Below are positions 16,427-24,751 of a DNA stretch of 64,000 nt, one piece after another. The position numbers and the translations under genes were made by a program. Source of the stretch: Variovorax sp. UMC13 (GTDB lineage: Bacteria > Pseudomonadota > Gammaproteobacteria > Burkholderiales > Burkholderiaceae_C). Each line of letters opens with the position of its first letter. The stretch's first letter is position 1. The notes under the pieces were generated by a model, which saw only the letters and a list, made by a program, of their open reading frames with translations, had not been told where the DNA came from and did no database searches. The DNA lies in the NCBI RefSeq assembly GCF_014170375.1, contig NZ_LZZW01000035.1, forward strand, positions 1 through 64,000. The letters are read 5' to 3'.

Positions 16427-16885
16427 ATGAACAAACAACGGGTCCTGAGCTGGATGAGCGCCGGTGCGATCGCCGTGTCGCTGCTCGCTCCCCTGTCGGT
16501 GCATGCGCAGAGCGAAACCTCGGCGGCACTGTCCCTGATGCCCGTGGCCTCGGTGGTGGGCGCGGCCTCGGCCGCCGGCGGCGCGGTCGGCGCATCGGTC
16601 GCACTGCCGGCCGCGCTGTCGGTCGGCGGCTCGGTGCTCACGGTGGTCGCGGTCGAGGCCTCGGTCGACGGCATCACCTACGTGCTGGCGCGGGCTTCCG
16701 ACGGCGCGCGCGCCAGCGTCCGGGTGGCGGGCCGGGCGGTGGGCGGGGCGTCGATGGTGGTCGGCACGGCGGTGACGGTCAGCGTGATCGCTTCGGGTGT
16801 GGTGCTCTCGGCCGCGGGCGAGGTGCTGGCCTTCGTGCCCAACGCCATCGGCCGCGCGCTGCTGCACAACGAGAGGCTGGTGTGA
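16427..16885 (+). CDS. Small exported hypothetical protein paired with DUF2145
   Basis: A 152-residue protein of unknown function. A clear signal peptide (MNKQRVLSWMSAGAIAVSLLAPLSVHAQS) precedes a mature chain with two Ala/Gly/Val-rich hydrophobic stretches, around residues 40-75 and 108-135. These look membrane-embedded or amyloid-like rather than globular. No catalytic motif is visible. The stop overlaps the GTG start of the DUF2145 gene (GTGA), so the two proteins are made together. Its promoter region carries the palindrome shared with the MFS/PlsC gene. I do not recognise a named family. Confidence 0.7.
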   Translation: MNKQRVLSWMSAGAIAVSLLAPLSVHAQSETSAALSLMPVASVVGAASAAGGAVGASVALPAALSVGGSVLTVVAVEASVDGITYVLARASDGARASVRVAGRAVGGASMVVGTAVTVSVIASGVVLSAAGEVLAFVPNAIGRALLHNERLV

Positions 16886-17760
16886 ATTCGCAGATGTCCG
16901 ATCTCTACGGCCTTGACGGCGAAGCCCGGGTGCCGCGCTGGCAGCGCAAGCTGCGGATCGCGCTGCGCGTCCTGGTGCTGGCGCTGGTGGTGTGCCTGGC
17001 CGGGGCCTTCCTCTTCCCCATGCAGGCGCATGCGGGGCGCTCCTGCGAACAGGCCCGGCCGACGCCGGAGAACGTGATGCAGGGCATGCAGCTGGCCGAG
17101 CGCACCTCGCAGGCGCTGGACGCGAGCGGCGCACGCGTCGTGCTGCTGGCCCGTGCCGGCCAGGACCTCACGCGCTACGGCCTGCAGTGGTCGCACATGG
17201 GCCTGGCCTACAAGACCGAGGCCGGCCCCTGGCGCGTGGCGCACAAGCTCAACCAGTGCGGCACCGCCGTCGCCGGCGTGTACCGCCAGGGCCTGGGCGA
17301 GTTCTTCCTCGACGATCCCTGGCGCTACCGGGCCGCGTGGTCGGTGCCGACGCCGGCCGTACAGGCACAGCTGCTGGCGCTGCTGGAAGCCCCGAGCGAC
17401 AGCCTGGTGCGGCTGCACACCCCGGCCTACAGCATCGTGAGCTATGCCTGGGCGCAGAAGTACCAGCAGTCCAACCAGTGGGCGCTGGAGACGCTGGCCG
17501 CCGCGATGGAGCCCGGCACCATCCGCACCCGCGCGCAGGCCCAGGCCTGGCTGCAGTTCAAGGGCTACGAGCCGGGCGTGTTGCAGCTCGGGCCGCTGAC
17601 GCGACTCGGAGGGCGCGTGAGCAAGGCCAACGTGGCCTTCGACGACCATCCCAACGACAAGCGTTTCTCGGACCGCATCGAGACCATCACGGCCGACTCG
17701 GTGTTCGTCTGGCTGCAGCGCAGCGGGCTCGGCGCGGCACCGGTCACACTGGCCCTCTGA
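16882..17760 (+). CDS. DUF2145 domain-containing protein
   Basis: A 292-residue protein of the DUF2145 family. The N-terminus has a basic cytosolic start, a hydrophobic segment (about residues 25-46) and a possible signal-peptidase site after QAHA; the mature part begins GRSCEQARPTPENV. Conserved features include LQWSHMGLAYKTEAGPWRVAHKLN, LYSIVSYAW-type segment (SIVSYAWAQKYQQSNQW) and the C-terminal DDHPNDKRFSDRIETITADSVFVWL. The His and Asn/Cys pattern recalls NlpC/P60-like or permuted papain folds, but I cannot prove a peptidase. It starts with GTG overlapping the upstream gene and is 31 bp from the zinc-ribbon gene. Confidence 0.8.
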   Translation: MNSQMSDLYGLDGEARVPRWQRKLRIALRVLVLALVVCLAGAFLFPMQAHAGRSCEQARPTPENVMQGMQLAERTSQALDASGARVVLLARAGQDLTRYGLQWSHMGLAYKTEAGPWRVAHKLNQCGTAVAGVYRQGLGEFFLDDPWRYRAAWSVPTPAVQAQLLALLEAPSDSLVRLHTPAYSIVSYAWAQKYQQSNQWALETLAAAMEPGTIRTRAQAQAWLQFKGYEPGVLQLGPLTRLGGRVSKANVAFDDHPNDKRFSDRIETITADSVFVWLQRSGLGAAPVTLAL

Positions 17761-17791
17761 GACCTGTTCACATCGCCTGAAGGAAAAAAGA

Positions 17792-18874
17792 ATGAGCAAA
17801 TCCCTGCGTCTGTCGGAGAAGTGGTTCCGTCGCGGCCTGTGGGTCGTGGCGCTGGTGTTCGCCGGCTTCCTGATCGGGCTCGGCGGCACGCTGGTGAACG
17901 ACCTGCCGCGGGTCGAGCGCACGCTGCAGACCGACGACTTCATCGACCGCGCCGCGGCCGATCCGCTGCGCGACGGTGTGCGCGAGGCCGAGCGCATCGA
18001 GCAGCAGGCGGCCAGCGCGCTCGAACAGGCCGAACTCCAGCGCAGCGCCGCCGCGCAGAGCAGCCGCAGCGCGCGCGAAACCTTCGGCAACTGGATCGCC
18101 ACGCGCCGCGCCACCGCGCAGCCCGACCAGGACACCGAGCTCATCGCCCGCACGCGCGCGCTGGACGCGCTCAAGGCCAGGGAGGACGCGGCGCAGCAGA
18201 AGGTCGAGGCGCAGCAGCAGGTGGCGCTCGATGCGCGCCAGGCCCAGGAGGCCGCGCAGCGCAAGCTGGCGGTGCTCGAGCACGACGCCGAGCAGCGGCT
18301 GCAGGCCGAGTACCGCCGCGTCGAGCTGCGCGTGTTCGGCTACCGGCTCGCGCTGACCCTGCCGCTGCTGCTGATCGCGGGCTGGCTGTTCGTGAAGAAG
18401 CGCAAGAGCACCTACTGGCCCTTCGTCTGGGGCTTCATCCTCTTCGCGCTGTTCGCCTTCTTCGTCGAGCTCGTGCCCTACCTGCCCAGCTACGGCGGCT
18501 ATGTGCGCTACATCGTGGGCATCGTGATCACCGTGCTGGTGGGGCGCTACGCGATCGTCGGGCTCAACCGCTACCTCGCGCGCCAGAAGCTGGCCGAGGC
18601 CCAGCCCGACATCGTGCGCCGCGAGGAACTCAGCTACGACACCGCGCTGACCCGGCTGGCCAAGAGCGTGTGCCCGGGCTGCGAGCGGCCGGTCGATTTG
18701 AAGAACGCCGAGATCGACTTCTGCCCGCACTGCGGCATCGGCCTGTTCGACCACTGCGGCACCTGCGATGCGCGCAAGAGCGCGTTCTCGAAGTTCTGCC
18801 ATGCCTGCGGGACTTCCGCACATCCCGCCGCGCGATCGCAGGGGGAAGCGCTGGCCGGGGCCGCACCCGCGTGA
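17792..18874 (+). CDS. Coiled-coil and zinc-ribbon membrane protein
   Basis: A 360-residue protein with clear architecture but no known role. One transmembrane helix lies near residues 16-34. A long Gln/Ala/Glu-rich coiled coil spans about 60-180. Three further transmembrane segments follow between about 186 and 260. A cytosolic double zinc ribbon with four Cys pairs then occurs near residues 295-340 (CPGCERP, FCPHCG, CGTCD, FCHACG). It could sense or scaffold an envelope process, with the coiled coil on one side and the metal domain on the other. It follows DUF2145 by 31 bp and is probably cotranscribed. Confidence 0.78.
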   Translation: MSKSLRLSEKWFRRGLWVVALVFAGFLIGLGGTLVNDLPRVERTLQTDDFIDRAAADPLRDGVREAERIEQQAASALEQAELQRSAAAQSSRSARETFGNWIATRRATAQPDQDTELIARTRALDALKAREDAAQQKVEAQQQVALDARQAQEAAQRKLAVLEHDAEQRLQAEYRRVELRVFGYRLALTLPLLLIAGWLFVKKRKSTYWPFVWGFILFALFAFFVELVPYLPSYGGYVRYIVGIVITVLVGRYAIVGLNRYLARQKLAEAQPDIVRREELSYDTALTRLAKSVCPGCERPVDLKNAEIDFCPHCGIGLFDHCGTCDARKSAFSKFCHACGTSAHPAARSQGEALAGAAPA

Positions 18875-18938
18875 TAGAAGCGGGAGCGGCGCCTCGCGCG
18901 CCCGCTTTCACCGGTCCGTTCAACCCCCAAGGAATCCC

Positions 18939-19325
18939 ATGAGCATCTTCGGCAGCATCCTCTCCAAGATCTTCCCGTCGGCCCAGGCCGCACCGGCACC
19001 GGCCCCCGCGCCTGCACCGGCCGCTGCCGGCGCGCCCGCACCCGCGGTCGCGGCACCGCCGCCGGCCATCCCGCTGGGCGACGTGGCCGCCGTGCTCGAC
19101 GCGATGCCCGGCGCCGCCAGCCTCAACTGGCGCACCTCCATCGTCGACCTCATGAAGCTGCTCGGCCTCGACAGCAGCCTGGCCGCGCGCAAGGAACTGG
19201 CGGCCGAACTGAGCTACGGCCAGGACACCAGCGACAGCGCCAAGATGAACATCTGGCTGCATCGCCAGGTCATGACCAAGCTGGCGGCCAACGGCGGCAC
19301 GGTGCCGGCCGAACTGCGCGACTGA
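18939..19325 (+). CDS. DUF3597 domain-containing protein
   Basis: A 128-residue protein. MSIFGSILSKIF starts an N-terminal amphipathic stretch, followed by an Ala/Pro linker (about residues 14-45). The DUF3597 domain (about 48-128) contains LDWRTSIVDLMKLLGLDSSLAARKELAAELSYG-type sequence. DUF3597 proteins are often annotated as peptidoglycan-binding or LysM-associated, without firm function. AAGGAAT precedes the ATG as ribosome site. It lies 64 bp after the zinc-ribbon gene, and a strong terminator follows, so it ends this transcription unit. Confidence 0.8.
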   Translation: MSIFGSILSKIFPSAQAAPAPAPAPAPAAAGAPAPAVAAPPPAIPLGDVAAVLDAMPGAASLNWRTSIVDLMKLLGLDSSLAARKELAAELSYGQDTSDSAKMNIWLHRQVMTKLAANGGTVPAELRD

Positions 19326-19349
19326 TCGCCGCGATCCGCGTTTTCTCCG

Positions 19350-19374
19350 AAGCCCGGCGCTGCCGGGCTTTTTT
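19350..19374 (+). terminator. Intrinsic terminator after DUF3597
   Basis: Perfect 9-bp stem AAGCCCGGC / GCCGGGCTT with a 3-base loop, followed by TTTTC. It ends the transcript of the DUF2145/zinc-ribbon/DUF3597 genes. Confidence 0.85.
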
Positions 19375-19488
19375 CATGCACGCCGGAATGGAAGGCCTGG
19401 TCCGACATCGCTGGCGCGCGATGGCGTCTAAGGTGAAGCCACGGTGTCGCCCGGCATCGCACGCAATCAGACAGAAGGAGATCGATCG

Positions 19489-20196
19489 ATGGCCTACACC
19501 TTGACCCAAGCCCGCGGCCTGCTCACCGCAGCCGAGCTGAGTCTGTTCGACCAGAGCCGCGCCGCCCCGATCAAGGACCTGACCCTGGCGCGCCTGCGCG
19601 GGAAGGTGACACGCGCACGTGCACTGCGCGACAAGTACCGGGACCTCTACCGACGCCAGACCGTGGCCACGCGTGGCACGCCCGCGAGCAAGCGCTCGGC
19701 CGTCGGTGGCGACAACGAGCGCACCGGCCGCAAGGCCGAGGTCTTCGCCGAGGTGCTCGGGCGTTTCGAGGATCGGCTGACGCTGCTCGAAGGGCGTGCC
19801 GAACGTGAGGCCGGCAAGGTCGCGCCGGCGAAGAAGACCGCGCGATCGAAGGCCGTGACGGCGCCCAAGGCCCCGGCCAAGAAGGCGGTCGCGAAGAAGG
19901 TCGTCGCCACGAAAGCCAAGCCCGTGCGCCTCAAGACCGCGGTCAGGAAGGCGCTGAAGCTCAAGCAGGCGGCCGTGGGCCATGGGTCGTCGGATACGCG
20001 CTCGGCCAAGGCGCCCGCGGCGCAATCGCCGCTGGGTGCGGCCGCCGCCGGTGCGCCGCAGCAGACCGCGCCGCTCGACATCCCCGCGCGAGCCGCGCGC
20101 CGCAATCCCCTGAAGGAAAGCGCGGCCGGCATCGCCCTGCATGCGCATGCGGGCTCGCAGACCCGGCGCGCACAGGGCAAGCGCGACAGTCGCTGA
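19489..20196 (+). CDS. Basic hypothetical protein with Lys/Ala-rich tail
   Basis: A 235-residue protein of unknown function. Residues 1-60 form a helical domain (LTAAELSLFDQSRAAPIKDL, LRGKVTRARALRDKYRDLYRRQT) found also in plant-associated proteobacteria. A second helical part runs to about residue 105. From 105 to 165 it is a histone-like Lys/Ala repeat (PAKKTARSKA, PAKKAVAKKV). The C-terminus ends RRAQGKRDSR, a conserved-looking basic end. The tail suggests nucleic-acid binding; nothing shows the target. The ATG at 19489 follows a strong AGAAGGAG ribosome site. Confidence 0.7.
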   Translation: MAYTLTQARGLLTAAELSLFDQSRAAPIKDLTLARLRGKVTRARALRDKYRDLYRRQTVATRGTPASKRSAVGGDNERTGRKAEVFAEVLGRFEDRLTLLEGRAEREAGKVAPAKKTARSKAVTAPKAPAKKAVAKKVVATKAKPVRLKTAVRKALKLKQAAVGHGSSDTRSAKAPAAQSPLGAAAAGAPQQTAPLDIPARAARRNPLKESAAGIALHAHAGSQTRRAQGKRDSR

Positions 20197-20214
20197 GGCC
20201 TGCCCGGCGACGTC

Positions 20215-21387
20215 TCAGACGCCGCGCGCGCGCTCGGCCTTGAACTGCGCGCGGAATTCGGTGAAGCGCCCGGCGTCGAGCGCCTCGCGGATCTCGCGCA
20301 TCAGGTTCAGGTAGTAATGCAGGTTGTGGATGGTGCACAGCATCGGGCCGAGCATTTCGCCGCAGCGGTCGAGGTGGTGCAGGTAGGCGCGGCTGAAGCC
20401 TTCGCGGCCGCCGTCGTTCCACGACACGCCCGAGGTGCCCGCGCAGGCGTGGCAGGTGCAGCTCGGGTCAACCGGCTGCGGGTCGCTCTTGTGGCGCGCG
20501 TTGCGCATCTTGAGGTCGCCGAAGCGGGTGAACATCGTGCCGTTGCGCGCATTGCGCGTGGGCATCACGCAGTCGAACATGTCGACGCCGTCGGCCACGC
20601 CCTGCACCAGGTCCTCGGGCGTGCCCACGCCCATCAGGTAGCGCGGCTTGTGGGCCGGCAGCCGGTGCGGCGTGTGGCCCATGATGTGCAGCATCTCGGC
20701 CTTGGGCTCGCCCACGCTCACGCCGCCGATCGCATAGCCGGGGAAGTCCATCTCGACCAGCGCGGCCAGCGACTCCTCGCGCAGGTTCTCGAACATGCCG
20801 CCCTGCACGATGCCGAACAGCGCGTTCGGGTTCTCCAGCTTCTCGAACTCGGCCTGGCAGCGCTTGGCCCAGCGCAGGCTCAGCTCCATCGAGGTGCGGG
20901 CCTCGGCCTCGGTCGTGATGTGGCCGTTGGTGTCGTAGGGCGTGCACTCGTCGAACTGCATGACGATGTCGCTGTTGAGGATGGTCTGGATCTGCATCGA
21001 GACCTCGGGCGTGAGGAACAGCTTGTCGCCGTTGACCGGCGAGGCGAACTTCACGCCTTCCTCGCTGATCTTGCGCATCGCGCCCAGCGACCAGACCTGG
21101 AAGCCGCCCGAGTCGGTGAGGATGGGCTTGTCCCATTTCTCGAAGCCGTGCAGCCCGCCGAAGCTGGCCATCACGTCGAGGCCGGGCCGCATCCACAGGT
21201 GGAAGGTGTTGCCCAGGATGATCTGCGCGCCCATCTCCTCGAGGCTGCGCGGCATCACGCCCTTGACGGTGCCGTAGGTACCCACGGGCATGAAGATCGG
21301 CGTCTGCACCTTGCCGTGGTTGAGCGTGAGCGTGCCGCGGCGTGCGTGGCTGTCGGGGTCGGTGGTGAGGAGGTCGAAGTTCAGCAT
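20215..21387 (-). CDS. tgt: Queuine tRNA-ribosyltransferase
   Basis: A 390-residue tRNA-guanine transglycosylase that inserts preQ1 at position 34 of GUN-anticodon tRNAs. Catalytic features are TDSGGFQVWSL near residue 94 (general base Asp) and the nucleophile region DGVDMFDCVMPTRNARNG near residue 265. Zinc ligands come from CTCHAC and the later TIHNLHYY. Compared with the E. coli-type CxCxxCxxYSRAYLHHL, there is an insertion of about 13 residues (AGTSGVSWNDGGREGF replaces KNY) right at the zinc site. The gene follows queA by 2 bp, so the last two preQ1-to-queuosine steps are cotranscribed. Confidence 0.95.
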   Translation of the reverse strand: MLNFDLLTTDPDSHARRGTLTLNHGKVQTPIFMPVGTYGTVKGVMPRSLEEMGAQIILGNTFHLWMRPGLDVMASFGGLHGFEKWDKPILTDSGGFQVWSLGAMRKISEEGVKFASPVNGDKLFLTPEVSMQIQTILNSDIVMQFDECTPYDTNGHITTEAEARTSMELSLRWAKRCQAEFEKLENPNALFGIVQGGMFENLREESLAALVEMDFPGYAIGGVSVGEPKAEMLHIMGHTPHRLPAHKPRYLMGVGTPEDLVQGVADGVDMFDCVMPTRNARNGTMFTRFGDLKMRNARHKSDPQPVDPSCTCHACAGTSGVSWNDGGREGFSRAYLHHLDRCGEMLGPMLCTIHNLHYYLNLMREIREALDAGRFTEFRAQFKAERARGV

Positions 21388-21389
21388 GT

Positions 21390-22430
21390 TCAGTCCTGTC
21401 GTGCCAGCAGCATGGCGTCGCCATAGCTGAAGAAGCGGTAGCGGTTCTCGATCGCGTGCGCATAGAGCGCCATCACGCGCTCGTAGCCGGCCAGCGCGCT
21501 CACCAGCATCATCAGCGTGCTCTTGGGCAGGTGGAAGTTGGTCAGCAGCAGGTCGACGTGCGCGAAGGCGAAGCCCGGCGTGATGAAGATGCGGGTGTCG
21601 CCCGAGGCTTCGCCGCTTTTGGCCCACGATTCGAGCGTGCGCACGGTGGTGGTGCCGACCGCGACCACACGGCCGCCGCGGGCCTTGCATTCGGCAATCG
21701 CGCGCTGCGTGGCCTCGGGCACGTCGTAGCGCTCGGCATGCATGGTGTGCTCGGCGATGTTCTCGGTCTTGACCGGCTGGAAAGTGCCCGCGCCCACGTG
21801 CAGCGTGACGCTGGCGCGCTGCACGCCGCGCGCTTCGAGCTGGGCCAGCAGGCCTTCGTCGAAATGCAGCGCGGCGGTCGGCGCGGCCACCGCGCCGGGC
21901 ACGCGCGCGAACACGGTCTGGTAGCGGCTCTCGTCCTCGGCCGAATCGCTGTGCTCGATGTAGGGCGGCAGCGGCACGTGGCCGCAGCGCGCCATCAGCG
22001 CATAGGGGTCCTCGCCGGCCGGGCTCTCGAAGGCGAAGCGGAACAGCGCGCCGTCGTCCTCGGGCCAGCGGCCGAGCAGGGTGGCGCTGAAGCCGCCGAC
22101 CATCTGCAGCACGGTGCCCACGGGCGGCTTCTTGCTGACCTTCATGTGGGCCACGACTTCCTGGCCGGTCAGCACGCGCTCGACCAGCAGCTCGAGCTTG
22201 CCGCCGGTCGGCTTCTCGCCGAACAGCCGGGCCTTGACCACGCGGGTGTCGTTGAAGACCAGCAGGTCGCCGCTGCGCAGCAGGCCGGGCAGGTCGCGGA
22301 AGATGCGGTCGACCGGCGTGTCGCCCGTGCCGTCGAGCAGGCGGGAGGAGGTGCGTTCGGTGGCCGGGTGTTGTGCCACCAGTTCGGGGGGCAGGTCGAA
22401 ATCGAAATCGGAGAGCGTGAAGGCGCGCAT
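21390..22430 (-). CDS. queA: S-adenosylmethionine:tRNA ribosyltransferase-isomerase
   Basis: A 346-residue QueA, which transfers the ribosyl part of SAM to preQ1-tRNA to form epoxyqueuosine. It begins MRAFTLSDFDFDLPPELVAQHPATER and contains the conserved FNDTRVVKARLFG, PTAALHFDEGLLAQL, THVGAGTFQPVK-type (LHVGAGTFQPVKTENI), GTTTVRTLESWA and TNFHLPKSTLMMLVSALAGYE segments across its length. The upstream in-frame codons to 22538 lack family similarity, so I start at 22430. It is divergent from the DUF4166 gene. Confidence 0.95.
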   Translation of the reverse strand: MRAFTLSDFDFDLPPELVAQHPATERTSSRLLDGTGDTPVDRIFRDLPGLLRSGDLLVFNDTRVVKARLFGEKPTGGKLELLVERVLTGQEVVAHMKVSKKPPVGTVLQMVGGFSATLLGRWPEDDGALFRFAFESPAGEDPYALMARCGHVPLPPYIEHSDSAEDESRYQTVFARVPGAVAAPTAALHFDEGLLAQLEARGVQRASVTLHVGAGTFQPVKTENIAEHTMHAERYDVPEATQRAIAECKARGGRVVAVGTTTVRTLESWAKSGEASGDTRIFITPGFAFAHVDLLLTNFHLPKSTLMMLVSALAGYERVMALYAHAIENRYRFFSYGDAMLLARQD

Positions 22431-22568
22431 GGTGCTTGAGGGCCGGACGGGCCCGTGCCAAGGAGGCATGAGGAGAGAAAAGGGGAAGGCGGCTGGAATT
22501 GTCCCATGCCAGGAAACAGGGCATCGAAACGGGGGCATGGCGCCCGGTGGCCGAGGCAGAATCGACGC

Positions 22569-23246
22569 ATGCCTGATTCACTTGCCGCGCGCATTGCACC
22601 CCCGCCCGGCGGCCCCTCCGAAGGCGAACTCTTCAAGAAGATCCTCGGGCGCAGATGGCAGGGCCTGCATCCCGACATCCGGCGGCGCTTCGACAAGAAC
22701 CCGTCGCCGGGCCAGGCGCTGCACTACCGGGGCGCACTCAGCGAACTGCGCTGCTCGCGCTTCGGCAAGCTGCTGGGCCACCTGACGCAGCCGCTGATCC
22801 AGGGCGCGCTGATTCCCTACAGCGACGCCGACTTTCCGGTCGAGATCCAGGTCTACGCCAGGCCGAACGACCCGGCCATCTACAAGCAGCGCATCTACCG
22901 GCTGCATGGCCGCCAACCGATCCAGTTCACCAGTTTCATGCGCGAGAGCGAACGCGGCGAGGTGCTGGAGTACGTGGGCATGGGCCTGGGCATGAAGCTG
23001 GTGCTGAGCGTGGAAGACAACGGCAGCCTGCATTTCCAGAGCGACGGCTACTTCTGGGACGTGCTCGGCTGGCGCATTCCGCTGCCCGGCCTGCTCACGC
23101 CGGGCAAGACCTTCCTCTGGCACCACAACGAGACGCCGGAGCGCTTCAACATCCGCATCGAGATCCGCCACTGGCTGATGGGCACCACCTTCACCCAGGT
23201 CGGCGTGTTCGAGGAAGTGGCCGCGCCGAAGACGGTGGCCGCATGA
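22569..23246 (+). CDS. DUF4166 domain-containing protein
   Basis: A 225-residue protein. The DUF4166 domain fills most of it, with the recurrent features LFKKILGRRWQGLHPDIRRRF, RYRGALSEL-type (HYRGALSELRC), YKQRIYRLHGRQPIQFTSFMRESERGEVLEYVGMGLGMKL and FWDVLGWRIPLPGLLTPGKTF. No transmembrane helix or catalytic motif is seen. DUF4166 is often fused or adjacent to saccharopine-dehydrogenase-like or TIGR01777 epimerase-like proteins, and here its stop overlaps the TIGR01777 gene's ATG by four bases, supporting a joint role. Confidence 0.82.
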   Translation: MPDSLAARIAPPPGGPSEGELFKKILGRRWQGLHPDIRRRFDKNPSPGQALHYRGALSELRCSRFGKLLGHLTQPLIQGALIPYSDADFPVEIQVYARPNDPAIYKQRIYRLHGRQPIQFTSFMRESERGEVLEYVGMGLGMKLVLSVEDNGSLHFQSDGYFWDVLGWRIPLPGLLTPGKTFLWHHNETPERFNIRIEIRHWLMGTTFTQVGVFEEVAAPKTVAA

Positions 23247-24741
23247 CCCTCGACACCCACCTGCTGGCGCTGCAGCTCATGGCCGCCCAGGGTGTGATGG
23301 GCGCCTTCGACACGCTCTATCACCACGAAGGCACCGAGGCGCTGGCGCAGCGAAACAGCGCGCGGCGCGAGCTGTCCATCCATGCCGTGCGCTCGGCTAT
23401 CTACTGCGCGATGTTCATCGGGCTGTCGTCCTGGGCCTGGCACGGCCTGTGGGCGGGGGTGCTGCTCGCGGTGTTCGGCGTCGAGATCGTGCTCACGCTG
23501 TGGGACTTCGTGGTCGAAGACGGCAGCGCCTGCTGCCGCCCACCGAGCGCGTCACGCACACGGTGCTGGCCATCAACGCCGGCGCGTTCATCGCGCTGCT
23601 GGCGATGAACGCGGTGGACTGGGCGGCACAACCCACGGCCTTGGTGTGGCAGCCGCAAGGCTGGCTCGGCGCCTTTCTTGCGCTGTGCGGGGTGGGCGTG
23701 GGCCTCTCGGGGCTGCGCGACGGCTTGGCGGCGCATGCGCTGTTCCGTCGCACCGCGCAGGAGGAACAGCGCGCGGTCGATGCGCCGGTGCGCTTCGGCC
23801 ACAAGCCGCAGCGCGTGCTGGTGACCGGCGGCACCGGCTTCATCGGCCAGATCCTGGTGCGCCACCTGCTGGCCGACGGCCATGCGGTGACGGTCTGGAC
23901 GCGCGATGCGCGCGCGGCCGCCTGGGGCTTCGGCGGCGCGGTGCGCTGCGTGCAGGCGCTCGAGCAGATCCCGGCAACCGACGATGTCGACGTGGTCGTC
24001 AACCTGGCCGGCGCGCGCATCCTCGGCCAGCGCTGGAGCGAGCGGCGCCAGCGCCAGCTGATGCAGAGCCGCGCGGGCCTGACGAGCACGCTGGTTGCGT
24101 GGATCGCCACGCGACCGCGCAAGCCCTGGCTGCTGCTGTCGGGTTCGGCCATCGGCTACTACGGCGTGCAGCCGCAGGGCGATACCGCCGAGCTGGCCGA
24201 AGACGCACCGCCGCAGGACCTCTTCATGTCGACGCTGTGCCAGGCCTGGGAGCAGGCGGCGCGCGGCGCCGTCGCGCACGGCGTGCACGTGGCCTGCATG
24301 CGCTTCGGCTTCGTGCTGGGCCACCAGGGTTCGCTGCCGCAACTGCTGCTGCCGGTGGCGCTCGGCATGGGCGGGCGCCTGGGCAGCGGGCGGCAGTGGC
24401 TGTCGTGGGTGCATGTGCATGACGTGATCCGCGCGATGGCCCATGTGTGGACGCTGACCGAACAACAGGAGGCCGCCAACGGTGCGGCCGCGCAGGCCTT
24501 CAACTGCACCGCGCCCGGCGCGCTCACGCAGGAAGAATTCACCCGCACGGCCGCCAGTGTGATGCACCGTCCCTTCTGGATGCCCACGCCCGCCGCGCCG
24601 GTCCGGCTGCTGTTGGGCGAACAGGCGGACCTGCTGCTCGAAGGCCAGCGCGTGGTGCCCGCGCGCCTGCTGCAGACCGGCTTCCGCTTCGCGTTCCCCG
24701 ATGCGCGCAGCGCCTTGACGGACCTTTGCCGTCCGCGCTAG
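23243..24741 (+). pseudogene. TIGR01777-family epimerase-like protein with membrane domain, frameshifted
   Basis: The gene starts at ATG 23243 (overlapping the DUF4166 stop) and encodes MTLDTHLLALQLMAAQGVMGAFDTLYHHE, a membrane domain with about three helices. At 23525-23527 the frame shifts: reading GACGGCAGC in frame 2 must continue as CGCCTGCTGCCG in frame 1. One missing C restores a continuous protein of about 499 residues (VVEDGS then RLLPPTERVTHTV). Downstream, the NAD-binding Rossmann part (VLVTGGTGFIGQ) and the TIGR01777 segments (LSGSAIGYYG, RFGFVLGHQGSLPQL, HVHDVI, PARLLQTGFRF) are intact to 24741. So it is either a true pseudogene or a single-base sequencing error. The function of TIGR01777 proteins is poorly known. 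Confidence 0.85.
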
Positions 24742-24751
24742 AAGCCCCTCC

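Noticed and set aside
16427..16885. Toxin or holin role for the small exported hydrophobic protein
   Set aside because: Its cleavable signal peptide and the lack of a paired antitoxin or lysis gene do not support it.
23443..23560. Programmed frameshift in the TIGR01777 gene
   Set aside because: No slippery sequence or stimulatory structure at the shift point; a one-base deletion explains it better.
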